DNA of 64,000 bases from CAZJGG01 sp964545475 (GCA_964545475.1 CAZJGG010000001.1:1-64000); one strand, 5' to 3'. Numbered from the stretch's first letter, positions 50,031 to 56,892 are shown. Numbers and translations are program-made. Notes: generated from the letters alone by a model not told the origin.

Positions 50031-50675
50031 TTGATAAATAGTAGGAATATCACAGACCTCCACCCTACGTTGCAGAGGGCGGCAACCGAGCTGATGAGGC
50101 GTTGCCAGTCTGAAAATTTGCCTATATTAATAACACAAACATACCGGGACAAAGAGTATCAAGATGACCTTTATTCACAGGGGCGCACAAAACCCGGTTC
50201 AATAGTTACAAATAGCAAGGGTGGTCAATCCATGCATAATTATCGGATCGCCTTTGACTTCTGCAAAAACCTTAAAGGGCATGAATTTGATGATGCAATT
50301 TTTTTCACAAAGGTTGGAAAGATTTGGCGAGATATGGGCGGCGTTTGGGGCGGCGACTGGACAAAATTTATTGACAAACCGCATTGTGAGTTTACAAATG
50401 GATTGACACTCACGCAATTACAAAAAGGCATAACAATGCCAAATGAGACTAGGATGAAATGGGAGGAAAATAATATGGCTGAAATCAAGTTAGATATAAA
50501 CGGTAAAAAGGTAACTATACCTGGAGATAATATAAACGGTACAAATATGGTTAAGTTAAAGGACTTGTCGGTTATCATTCCTAATGAAGTAGTACCAATT
50601 CGATCCATATTCGAAGCGGCAGGGTATTCTGTGGGCTGGAACGGCAACACCGGAACAATAGAATTAAAAAAATAG
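50031..50675 (+). CDS. M15 peptidase endolysin with stalk domain
   Basis: A 214-residue lysin. Residues 1-120 are an M15 (VanY/CwlK-type) peptidase: QTYRDKEYQDDLYSQGR, the zinc motif SMHNYRIAFDF near 67-77 and a second histidine in DKPHCEF near 116. Residues 150-214 are a stalk (copper-amine-oxidase-N-like) domain: INGKKVTIPGD, VVPIRSIFEAAGYSVGWNGN. It would cut peptidoglycan cross-links. TTG 50031 follows AAGGGGGGGTG. The gene ends TTA AAA AAA TAG, with a heptamer suited to -1 frameshifting into the GH19 frame. Confidence 0.82.
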   Translation: MINSRNITDLHPTLQRAATELMRRCQSENLPILITQTYRDKEYQDDLYSQGRTKPGSIVTNSKGGQSMHNYRIAFDFCKNLKGHEFDDAIFFTKVGKIWRDMGGVWGGDWTKFIDKPHCEFTNGLTLTQLQKGITMPNETRMKWEENNMAEIKLDINGKKVTIPGDNINGTNMVKLKDLSVIIPNEVVPIRSIFEAAGYSVGWNGNTGTIELKK

Positions 50676-50712
50676 GAACCCCCGTTATTGACAACAAACC
50701 AAATGACGGGGG
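50666..50712 (+). promoter_or_regulatory. Candidate -1 frameshift signal joining two lysins
   Basis: A AAA AAA lies at 50666-50672 in the correct phase, just before the TAG stop. After six bases an 11-bp stem starts: CCCCCGTTATT (50679-50689) with AATGACGGGGG (50702-50712), one G-T pair, 12-base loop. The -1 frame is open from here through the GH19 domain. The hairpin is followed by ATTTTTAT, so it could also be a terminator. Confidence 0.55.
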
Positions 50713-51253
50713 ATTTTTATGCCCTGACAAATTAAAAACGATACTTAAAGGCCTTAATTGGCGCAATATTAACGATGCCCTGATAGATGAGATGTATTCC
50801 TGCATAATGCGTTTTGAGATTAATAATCCAGAGCGCATTTATCATTTTGTAAGCCAATGTGCACATGAAAGTGGATTGGGTTTATACAAAAAGGAAATTG
50901 CTTCAGGAGATGCCTATGAAGGACGCAAAGACCTAGGTAATATACTGCCAGGAGATGGCAAGAAATACAAAGGAGCTGGATATCTGCAAATGACTGGGCG
51001 CTCTAATTATCAGCGCTTTGCTAATTTCGTTAACGACCAACAAGTAATGGAGGGCGTTGATTATGTAGCTGCCATGTATCCATGGACAAGTGCTGGGTTT
51101 TGGTGGCATCGCAACAACATGAATGCTCTGTGTGATAATGTTGTAAAACTTGACATAGTACAAAAGGTTACTGCCGTGACTAAAAAAGTAAACGGAGGTA
51201 CCAACGGACTTAATGAGCGTTTGAAATTTTACATGCTATGCAATGAGAAGTAA
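50672..51253 (+). CDS. GH19 (chitinase-like) lysin domain
   Basis: The frame 50672-51253 encodes a GH19-type muramidase/chitinase-fold domain: ERIYHFVSQCAHESGLGLYK with the catalytic-type HES, KKYKGAGYLQMTGRSNYQRF and SAGFWWHRNNMNALCD, then VTKKVNGGTNGLNERLKFY. The first ATG in frame is 50792, without a ribosome binding site and after the first predicted helix (LKTILKGLNWRNINDALIDE). No ATG, GTG or TTG lies between the slippery site and 50792. Translation by -1 frameshift from the M15 gene would give a protein of about 407 residues with both enzymes. Confidence 0.7.
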   Translation: MGTPVIDNKPNDGGFLCPDKLKTILKGLNWRNINDALIDEMYSCIMRFEINNPERIYHFVSQCAHESGLGLYKKEIASGDAYEGRKDLGNILPGDGKKYKGAGYLQMTGRSNYQRFANFVNDQQVMEGVDYVAAMYPWTSAGFWWHRNNMNALCDNVVKLDIVQKVTAVTKKVNGGTNGLNERLKFYMLCNEK

Positions 51254-51268
51254 GTTCTATTGATATTT

Positions 51269-51288
51269 ACCGCCAGTACACGGGCGGT
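51269..51288 (+). terminator. Possible weak terminator after the lysins
   Basis: ACCGCC (51269-51274) pairs with GGCGGT (51283-51288), eight-base loop, followed by TTATATATATTATAATT. The T-run is poor. The same AT-rich stretch contains TATAAT (near 51298), which could be a -10 for the next gene. Confidence 0.4.
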
Positions 51289-51328
51289 TTATATATATTA
51301 TAATTTATAATCTTAGGAGGAAATTATT

Positions 51329-51610
51329 ATGTCAAAAATGTTATTAACTGAAGGCGAAGTTGTTCAAGAGGTAAAAAAACCTTTAAACGGTCTTACAATT
51401 GCAAGCTTTATTATTGCTACAGCTACGGCTGCAACGCTTGGTATCGGTGCTGTGGCGGCAGCCGTAAACAATGAGTACAAGGAATTAAAGAACGAAATAA
51501 AAGAAAGTAATAGACACCGCAGACACTGGGACTGGGATGACGATGAAGATGCTTACAGATATCGGAGGCGCAGGAACAGAGATGTGGACAATACATGTAG
51601 TAAAGAATAA
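51329..51610 (+). CDS. Small membrane-anchored charged protein
   Basis: A 93-residue protein behind TAGGAGG. One membrane helix (residues 22-46, TIASFIIATATAATLGIGAV) is followed by a helix with K/E and a striking tail of H, R, W, D and Y (NRHRRHWDWDDDEDAYRYRR). It follows the lysins, so it could be a spanin-like or regulatory lysis protein or an unrelated accessory gene. No family is recognised. Confidence 0.55.
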   Translation: MSKMLLTEGEVVQEVKKPLNGLTIASFIIATATAATLGIGAVAAAVNNEYKELKNEIKESNRHRRHWDWDDDEDAYRYRRRRNRDVDNTCSKE

Positions 51611-51621
51611 TTTATAAAATA

Positions 51622-51657
51622 AAAACGCTCAAAGCGGTGTACAGCTTTGAGCGTTTT
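51622..51657 (+). terminator. Strong Rho-independent terminator
   Basis: AAAACGCTCAAAGC (51622-51635) pairs perfectly over 14 bases with GCTTTGAGCGTTTT (51644-51657) around an eight-base loop. It separates the small membrane gene from the last three phage genes. Confidence 0.85.
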
Positions 51658-51671
51658 ATGGGGGTTATAAT

Positions 51672-52097
51672 TTGAGTATAGTTTATTTAAAGCCTGTCAT
51701 TAATGGTCTTTTACAAAAAGCAATGGAATATGGTGGGGAAAAGTTAATCACTAAAGCCAATGATATACTTAAAAACAGTTCGTTGTCTAACCATTTTTCG
51801 CTTGATGACCCTCCTTTGCCAGAAGAACCGGTTTACACTCAAATCTCACAACGGGAAGAGGATGAGATGATTAAGGACTTCTTGTATAGTGATGAGTTTG
51901 AAGAATTTCTTATGTCGAAAAACGGTCAAAGGAGGATTGCTGAACTTGGATACGACAAACGCATTATTGACTGCACTGATAACACTTGTTTGCCTCCAGG
52001 TGACAATAACGACAGTGTTATTAATGCCAATAGCTTGGCTGATAATGAAACTGATGCTAATAAAAATCAGACCGAAGCCAAAAAAGGAAAGCGGTAA
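51672..52097 (+). CDS. Hypothetical protein near prophage right end
   Basis: A 141-residue acidic protein from TTG 51672 with GGGGG upstream. After a helical start (VYLKPVINGLLQKAMEYGGE) it is mostly polar, with DDPPLPEEP and a terminal N/D/K-rich stretch, so it may be largely disordered. It lies downstream of a strong terminator, outside the lysis operon. Function unknown. Confidence 0.5.
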   Translation: MSIVYLKPVINGLLQKAMEYGGEKLITKANDILKNSSLSNHFSLDDPPLPEEPVYTQISQREEDEMIKDFLYSDEFEEFLMSKNGQRRIAELGYDKRIIDCTDNTCLPPGDNNDSVINANSLADNETDANKNQTEAKKGKR

Positions 52098-52102
52098 AGA
52101 AT

Positions 52103-52414
52103 ATGGAAAAAGTCAAAAACCTAATCAAAAAAATTGAGTGCGAAATGAACGATGCTGAGCGATACGCTGATGAAGCCATTTTAAATTCGCACAACCGTCT
52201 CTATTGTGAGCTTTTGATGAATCTTTCCAAAGAAGAACTAGGTCATGCAGAAAAGCTCTACTCATACTGCGTAACTGTTATTGCAGAGCACCAAAAAACA
52301 TACGGAGAACTTTCTCCAAGCATACTTAGTATATGGAACAAAGCCCGTGATGTTTATATCCCATGGAAAGCCAGCATTTTAGAAAAAATACAAATAATGA
52401 AAGGATGTGTATGA
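52103..52414 (+). CDS. Helical protein, ferritin-like pattern
   Basis: A 103-residue helical protein. IECEMNDAERYADEAI and LSKEELGHAEKLYSYC show the E..E..H spacing typical of ferritin/rubrerythrin-type helices (E-E-L-G-H-A-E), so a metal-binding helical bundle is possible, though it is shorter than true ferritins. It lies five bases after the previous gene and just before the next. Confidence 0.5.
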   Translation: MEKVKNLIKKIECEMNDAERYADEAILNSHNRLYCELLMNLSKEELGHAEKLYSYCVTVIAEHQKTYGELSPSILSIWNKARDVYIPWKASILEKIQIMKGCV

Positions 52415-52415
52415 T

Positions 52416-52598
52416 ATGAAAAATACTTGTCTTTGTAAGATATGCGAAAGGGTAGAAGAAATTGGGCAAAAGCTTGAGGAAATAACCGAGAAAATAAATT
52501 CAATAAGCGTTAATGTTAATGAGATTAGTGTGTCAGAGGAAAAACTTGATGTTATTATTGCAGCAGTTACATGCGACGGTGAATGTGATATTACTTAA
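52416..52598 (+). CDS. Small Cys-containing coiled-coil protein
   Basis: A 60-residue protein from ATG 52416 with AAGGATG upstream. It starts KNTCLCKICERVEEIGQKLE, has a short coiled coil and ends CDGECDIT; four to five cysteines suggest metal binding. It is the last phage gene before the tRNA. Function unknown. Confidence 0.5.
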   Translation: MKNTCLCKICERVEEIGQKLEEITEKINSISVNVNEISVSEEKLDVIIAAVTCDGECDIT

Positions 52599-52620
52599 AA
52601 TACAGTGCATAAATATCATT

Positions 52621-52637
52621 GGCACACTAGCGGCACA
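52621..52637 (+). repeat. GGCACA direct repeats, possible integrase arm sites
   Basis: GGCACA occurs at 52621-52626 and 52632-52637, 11 bases apart, 120-140 bases from the tRNA gene. Short phased repeats of this kind near an attachment site are typical arm-type binding sites of tyrosine integrases. Inference only. Confidence 0.35.
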
Positions 52638-52719
52638 TATTTTTATTTTCAAACGGATACAAGTGTCTACATATGTCATTAACCATTAGACCTTGCAAAT
52701 TAACGAATCCCTTTTATTG

Positions 52720-52748
52720 CAATAAAAATCGCCCTTTTTAGGGCGATT
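52720..52748 (-). terminator. Terminator of the tRNA-Gly transcript
   Basis: Read on the minus strand, AATCGCCC-TAAAAA-GGGCGATT (52748-52727) is an 8-bp stem followed by TTTTTATT. It lies ten bases past the tRNA 3' end and would end its transcription. Confidence 0.75.
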
Positions 52749-52757
52749 GATTTTTAA

Positions 52758-52828
52758 AGCGGGTGATGGGAATCGAACCCACGCATCCAGCTTGGAAGGC
52801 TGGTGTTCTACCATTGAACCACACCCGC
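52758..52828 (-). tRNA. tRNA-Gly (anticodon TCC)
   Basis: A 71-base cloverleaf: acceptor stem GCGGGTG/CACCCGC, D-loop AATGGTA, anticodon stem CCAGC/GCTGG with loop CTTCCAA (anticodon TCC), T-stem GTGGG/CCCAT with TTCGATT, discriminator T. CCA is not encoded. The 3' end points to the prophage, so it is a likely phage integration site; the tRNA is intact. Confidence 0.95.
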
Positions 52829-52875
52829 AATTTTGCTTCCAGTATATTAACACATATAATAAGATTTTGCAATAG

Positions 52876-53370
52876 TTATTTTAAAAAATTTAATAAAATT
52901 TTGTATTTTTCAATTAAAGTATCAAAATTGTAATATCTTTTATTGGCTGGGCTTGTTGACGGCAGATATACAGTAGCTATTTTTGTTTTATCAAAACAAT
53001 ATTTATTGTATAGCTTAGTAGCTGTTGCACCTGTTGTAAAAACTGCTTTTATTTTTGATTTAGACAGTATTTCAGAAAAATCATTAACAACCGGGTTTTT
53101 GATAGATGAATCACTTGCGCCGGAAATTTCGCAGGAATGCAATACATCCCATAAAGCTATATTATTTTTTAGAAGCATTTCTTTTTTATCCTCTATAGTT
53201 AAAGGCACCTGGCAATTAAGTATTTGTGCCGTAACTTTCCAAAAATTATTTTGGGGATGACCATAAAAAAAGTTTGCTTCTCTGGATTTTGGAGACGGTA
53301 TTGTCCCAAGTATTAAAACTTTTGAATTTTCGTTGTAAACAGGCTGGATATTGTGAAAAATTAAACTCAT
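52876..53370 (-). CDS. DNA-deoxyinosine glycosylase
   Basis: A 164-residue UDG-superfamily enzyme: LILGTIPSPKSREANFFYGH carries the first active-site motif, PQNNFWKV follows, and LPSTSPANKR is the second motif. GTIPS with YGHPQNNFW is the pattern of family 6 (hypoxanthine/deoxyinosine) glycosylases, which remove deaminated adenine from DNA. It is a host gene next to the prophage insertion point and reads toward the tRNA. Confidence 0.8.
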   Translation of the reverse strand: MSLIFHNIQPVYNENSKVLILGTIPSPKSREANFFYGHPQNNFWKVTAQILNCQVPLTIEDKKEMLLKNNIALWDVLHSCEISGASDSSIKNPVVNDFSEILSKSKIKAVFTTGATATKLYNKYCFDKTKIATVYLPSTSPANKRYYNFDTLIEKYKILLNFLK

Positions 53371-53392
53371 AAAAATCTCTTTTCTTTAGTTA

Positions 53393-53540
53393 GAGTCTGT
53401 TCAAAGTCTCGCTTTTGGTGGATTTTCGTGCAAATTTTTTGAGGCAACCGCTAAAGCGGTATCTAAGTGCAAGTAAGCAGAGACAGCGTATATTGACAAA
53501 AACTGTCAAAAAACAAAAAATGGAGATTGTGAACAGACCC
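53393..53540. mobile_element. MITE-like element of about 148 bp
   Basis: GAGTCTGTTCAAAGTCTC (53393-53410) and GAGATTGTGAACAGACCC (53523-53540) are imperfect terminal inverted repeats (14 of 16 core bases pair). Inside are two further hairpins, ACCGCT-AA-AGCGGT and TTGACA-AAAAC-TGTCAA. There is no coding capacity. Size, inverted ends and internal hairpins fit a miniature element mobilised by a transposase elsewhere, or a repeat family of the host. Confidence 0.55.
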
Positions 53541-53557
53541 TTAAAGATTACCGTTTT

Positions 53558-54091
53558 TTAGTTAGAGGTAATATAACAAGAGCCATCTCTCAAGCCCATA
53601 CCGCCGATACCACGGCCGCCGCCGCCGCCCTGACCTCTGCCTACACCATAACCTGTGCCACTGCCAGCCCCACATGCGCCAAAACCTGCGCCACTACCGC
53701 TACCGCAGAACCCTGCGCCCATGCTCTGACCGATTCTTGCTGTTCCTGTGCCGTTGCAGACAGTTTGATTCTCTTCAATAGCCTTTAAAATGGCGTCTGC
53801 TCTTTCTTGTGTAATTCTACCAGCTGCCACTTGAGCGTCTAAGCTATCTTTTTTCATTTCAAGGCTCTCTGCCTTATACTCTTCAAGCATTCCAGCTTCA
53901 TCGGCAATAGCACCATATGTTTTGCCTGTTTCGATTCTTTCGGCAATTACACTTTCAACTGTTCTGCCAGTAAGCCCTGCCACTGCTTCGGCAGGAGTTT
54001 TGTAAATAGATGCCGCAAACGCAGAGAGTGACGTTGCGCTGAGTACGAGAGTCATTGTTCCTACAGCCATTACCTTTTTAAAGCTTTTCAT
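53558..54091 (-). CDS. Secreted DUF2680-like protein with Gly-rich tail
   Basis: A 177-residue protein from ATG 54091 (GGAGG nine bases upstream). A signal peptide (KSFKKVMAVGTMTLVLSATS, cleavage near AFA-ASI) is followed by a helical region (PAEAVAGLTGRTVESVIAER, VAAGRITQERADAILKAIEE) as in DUF2680/YckD proteins, and a 60-residue tail rich in Gly with several Cys (GFCGSGSGAGFGACGAGSG). It lies downstream of the two-component system and ArsC and may be controlled by it. Confidence 0.65.
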   Translation of the reverse strand: MKSFKKVMAVGTMTLVLSATSLSAFAASIYKTPAEAVAGLTGRTVESVIAERIETGKTYGAIADEAGMLEEYKAESLEMKKDSLDAQVAAGRITQERADAILKAIEENQTVCNGTGTARIGQSMGAGFCGSGSGAGFGACGAGSGTGYGVGRGQGGGGGRGIGGMGLRDGSCYITSN

Positions 54092-54241
54092 TGTGATTAC
54101 CTCCATAAACTTAATTAATTTTGCAGTTTGCTTCCTGCTTATGTCTTAATAATATTATTAAATTGTGTCATAACTGTGTTTTTAGTTTTTTTATTTTATG
54201 ATAAAAACGGAGCTACTTTGTGACTTTTAGAACATGTGTTC

Positions 54242-54295
54242 AATATAGCTATTTGCAAAAACATAGCTGTTTAAGTTTTTGCAAATAGCTATATT
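54242..54295. repeat. Perfect 21-bp inverted repeat
   Basis: Positions 54242-54262 and 54275-54295 are perfect reverse complements (each holds TAGCTATTTGCAAAAAC or its complement), with a 12-base loop. As RNA this is a very stable hairpin. It could be a bidirectional terminator or part of a repeat element together with the structure at 54295-54360. Confidence 0.7.
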
Positions 54296-54361
54296 AATGT
54301 GAGAATTGCTCCGCAATTAAGCCACTAAAACGGCTTTTCGACTTCGTCGAACTCACGTTAT
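54293..54361. repeat. Branched palindromic element
   Basis: TAATGTGAG and CTCACGTTA close a nine-pair outer stem (one G-T pair) around three hairpins: AATTGC-TCC-GCAATT, GCC-ACTAAAAC-GGC and CGAC-TTC-GTCG. This tRNA-like three-branch layout directly abuts the 21-bp inverted repeat. It overlaps the 3' end of the arsC-like gene by four bases. Probably a palindromic repeat family or structured RNA. Confidence 0.5.
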
Positions 54362-54762
54362 ATTAAGTTTTTTATTTTTTCGGTAAGCAGACGAATCTTT
54401 TGCTCAATTTCTTTTATCGTCCGAATAAATTCCTCGTCGCTTTTGCCCGTCGGGTCTTCAAGACCCCAATCGTAACGCTCCTTGCATGGCAAATAAGGGC
54501 AGTTTACATTGCAACCCATTGTGATAACAATGTCTATGGCTGGTATTTCGTCTATAAGCTTAGACCGCTGTGTAAGTTCCATATCAATACCATATAGCTG
54601 TTTCATAAGGCGAACAGCATCTTGATTAATTTGCGGCTTTATCTCCGTTCCCGCCGAATAACTTTCAAACACATCACTGGCGAAGTGTTTTCCAAGAGCT
54701 TCGGCTATTTGGCTTCGACAGGAATTATGAACACATATAAATGCTATTTTTTGTTTATGCAT
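54358..54762 (-). CDS. arsC: ArsC, low-molecular-weight phosphatase type
   Basis: A 134-residue protein with the CX5R active-site loop (FICVHNSCRSQIAEAL, C10 to R16), the SAGTE segment, MGCNVNCPYLPCKERYDWGL with the resolving cysteines and DPTGKSDEEF with the acid aspartate. This is the thioredoxin-coupled arsenate reductase family, which reduces arsenate to arsenite; no arsB/acr3 or arsR is in view, so a general phosphatase role cannot be excluded. It follows the sensor kinase gene by 41 bases on the same strand. Confidence 0.82.
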   Translation of the reverse strand: MHKQKIAFICVHNSCRSQIAEALGKHFASDVFESYSAGTEIKPQINQDAVRLMKQLYGIDMELTQRSKLIDEIPAIDIVITMGCNVNCPYLPCKERYDWGLEDPTGKSDEEFIRTIKEIEQKIRLLTEKIKNLI

Positions 54763-54803
54763 TTTAATAAATCACTCTTTCATATTAAATAATAGATTTG
54801 CAA

Positions 54804-56111
54804 TTATAGCTGAAAAATAAATGTTGCTCCTTTGCCATTATTACTTTCGGCAGTCAGTTTTATACCGTGTCTTTCGGCAATCTGCTTTGCAATAGCAAGC
54901 CCAAGCCCTGTACCAACCTTGTTATCTTCTGTCCTTGATTTATAAAAACGATCGAAAATATACAAAATATGTTCCGGAGCAATGCCGGGGCCGCTGTCCT
55001 TAATAGAGAGGCGACTTGCGGAAAACTCTATCTCGACTACGCCGTTTTCCGGAGAAAACTTAATGGCATTATCTAACACAATCATTAACATTTGCCGTAA
55101 CCTGCCGTAATCACCAAAAAATTTACATTTTGGGGTAATGTTACGTATCATTATAAATACATTTTTAGATTTGGCAAGTTGCTCGGCGCTTCGTGTAACA
55201 TCGTCAAGCACATCGCATATAGATATTTCACTTTTTTCAATTACAAAATCCATATTTTGCAGGCGTGATAAGTCCAAAAGGTCGCCCACAAGCCGCTCTA
55301 AAAACTTTGCTTCGGAAAGCATTTGAGCGTGGTAATTTTCAACCTTTACCGGGTCGGTAACGACTTTTTCAATCAGCGCTTCTAACGAACCACGAAGCAC
55401 TGTCACAGGGGTTTTAAGTTCGTGGGAAACATTGGCTACAAAATCACGCCGGATTTTCTCCATCCGTATGGCATCGGCGGCTTCTTTGGCAGTAATCGGG
55501 GCGGTAAAGCGTTTTGAAAGCCACACCGACAGTATAAAAGAAACGGCAAGCGCAAGCGCAATGCTAACAAGCAAAATCATAACCCCTTGACCTACTGCTT
55601 CATCCACACCATGCACTGGCGAATGAAGAAGAACAACGCCAATAACTGCAGAACTGCTGTCTTTTATCGGAACGCCAACAGTTAAGGTGGACTCTGAAAG
55701 AATACCGCTGAAGCTTTCGCTAAATACTGTTTTATCGTCGAATACTTCATCAATAATTAGCTCTGCATTTACGGGTAAATCTGTGTAATTATATCCACCC
55801 CCCATCATTCCATGCCCTCGTTCTACAGTTAGCAAATTATATTGTTTATCCACAATCCACACATCAGTTCCGGCAATATCGCCAATAAACCGCATATATG
55901 CTCCGAAGCCGCCCATGCCGCTGCCTCTGTACATAAAGCCGGAAATCGTTTCCGCAATAGAATTGGCACGGTTCTCCATACCTGTTTTATGAATGCCTAA
56001 GGTATGGTTACGAAATAACAGTATAAAGACACTGCCTATAATTAAGGAGAAAATTAAAAGTGCAACGGCAAAATAAAAACTCAATTTTCTTGCAATAGGG
56101 CTTTTAAGCAT
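54804..56111 (-). CDS. Sensor histidine kinase
   Basis: A 435-residue membrane kinase: transmembrane helix 1 (about residues 10-32), an extracytoplasmic sensor domain with Met/Gly-rich loops (MYRGSGMGGFGAYM, RGHGMMGGGYNY), helix 2 (about 178-198), then HisKA with FVANVSHELKTPVTVLRGS, and the ATPase with N box LDNAIKFSPENG, G1 DSGPGIAPEH, FDRFYKS and G2 GTGLGLAIAKQI. The signal is not known; the Met-rich loops hint at a metal. It overlaps the response regulator gene by eight bases. Confidence 0.9.
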   Translation of the reverse strand: MLKSPIARKLSFYFAVALLIFSLIIGSVFILLFRNHTLGIHKTGMENRANSIAETISGFMYRGSGMGGFGAYMRFIGDIAGTDVWIVDKQYNLLTVERGHGMMGGGYNYTDLPVNAELIIDEVFDDKTVFSESFSGILSESTLTVGVPIKDSSSAVIGVVLLHSPVHGVDEAVGQGVMILLVSIALALAVSFILSVWLSKRFTAPITAKEAADAIRMEKIRRDFVANVSHELKTPVTVLRGSLEALIEKVVTDPVKVENYHAQMLSEAKFLERLVGDLLDLSRLQNMDFVIEKSEISICDVLDDVTRSAEQLAKSKNVFIMIRNITPKCKFFGDYGRLRQMLMIVLDNAIKFSPENGVVEIEFSASRLSIKDSGPGIAPEHILYIFDRFYKSRTEDNKVGTGLGLAIAKQIAERHGIKLTAESNNGKGATFIFQL

Positions 56112-56793
56112 CTTTTAGCACCTCAAATTTATATCCCACACCCCATATTGTTTTAATCTCCCACGCCGGATGCTGGTATTCGTCTAGCTTTGCACGCAAA
56201 CGTTTAATGTGGCTATCTACTGTGCGGTTGTCACCAAAGTAATCATATCCCCACAAAGAATTTAAAAGATTATCCCTAGAGAACACTTTGTTTTTGCTTG
56301 TTGCAAGTGTCCATAATATCTCTATTTCCTTTTTTGTTAGCGATACGTTTTCTCCTCCAATAACTACAGTGTAATCATCAATATTTATAACCAGATTGTC
56401 AAGTTCAAAACGCTGTGCCGCCCTTTCCTCACGAGCAATCCGGCGCATAATAGCTTTTACATGAGCCATAACTACGCTTGGAGAAAACGGCTTAACTATG
56501 TAATCATCTGCGCCGATTTCCAACCCCATTATTCTTTCAAAGTCCTCACCACGAGCCGTTACCATAATAATAGGCACGTTGGATCTCTTACGAATATCTC
56601 TGCACACCTCGAAACCATCTTTCTTTGGCATCATCACGTCCAACAGCAAAATATCAGGCTTATCAAGCTCAAACTTCCTAAGAGCTTCATCTCCGTCAAG
56701 AGCTATAACCGATGTGTAACCCTCCTTTATAGCGTACTCTTCTAAAATAGAAGTGATCTGCTTATTATCGTCAACAATAAGTATCTTTGGCAT
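56104..56793 (-). CDS. OmpR/PhoB-family response regulator
   Basis: A 229-residue regulator: receiver domain with DDN (residues 8-10), phosphorylation site in ILLLDVMMPKKDGFE (D near 53), MVTARGED and KPFSPS; C-terminal winged helix with VSLTKKEIEILWTL and RTVDSHIKRLRAKL. It is partner to the overlapping kinase gene. The start is ATG 56793, with AAGGAGGG upstream; the frame is open to 56817. Confidence 0.92.
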   Translation of the reverse strand: MPKILIVDDNKQITSILEEYAIKEGYTSVIALDGDEALRKFELDKPDILLLDVMMPKKDGFEVCRDIRKRSNVPIIMVTARGEDFERIMGLEIGADDYIVKPFSPSVVMAHVKAIMRRIAREERAAQRFELDNLVINIDDYTVVIGGENVSLTKKEIEILWTLATSKNKVFSRDNLLNSLWGYDYFGDNRTVDSHIKRLRAKLDEYQHPAWEIKTIWGVGYKFEVLKDA

Positions 56794-56892
56794 CAGCACG
56801 CCCTCCTTTTCTTCCATATCATTATATCATATATTTGTGGCGTTTTTGTGTTTGGCGAATTAAATTGCTATATAGAAAAAAAGAATAAAATC

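Larger units (their letters stand above)
1..52750. mobile_element. Myovirus-type prophage, left end outside the window
   Basis: The order repressors, recombination/replication genes, late regulator, terminase, portal, capsid, sheath, tube, tape measure, baseplate, fibre, holin and lysins is that of an integrated tailed phage with a contractile tail. No integrase is visible, so the left end and attL must lie before position 1. The right boundary is placed between the last small phage gene (ends 52598) and the tRNA-Gly gene (52758-52828); this placement is inference because no duplicated att core can be seen with only one end in view. All structural genes appear intact, so the element may be inducible. 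Confidence 0.9.

Noticed and set aside
50719..50730. RF2-like +1 frameshift at ATG CCC TGA C in front of the GH19 domain
   Set aside because: The codon order would allow a +1 shift into the GH19 frame, but the -1 site with heptamer, spacer and stem explains the same frame without a one-codon leader. Kept only as an alternative to test.
52876..53370. Glycosylase gene as prophage cargo
   Set aside because: It lies on the far side of the tRNA, on the host strand pattern, and is a normal chromosomal repair gene.
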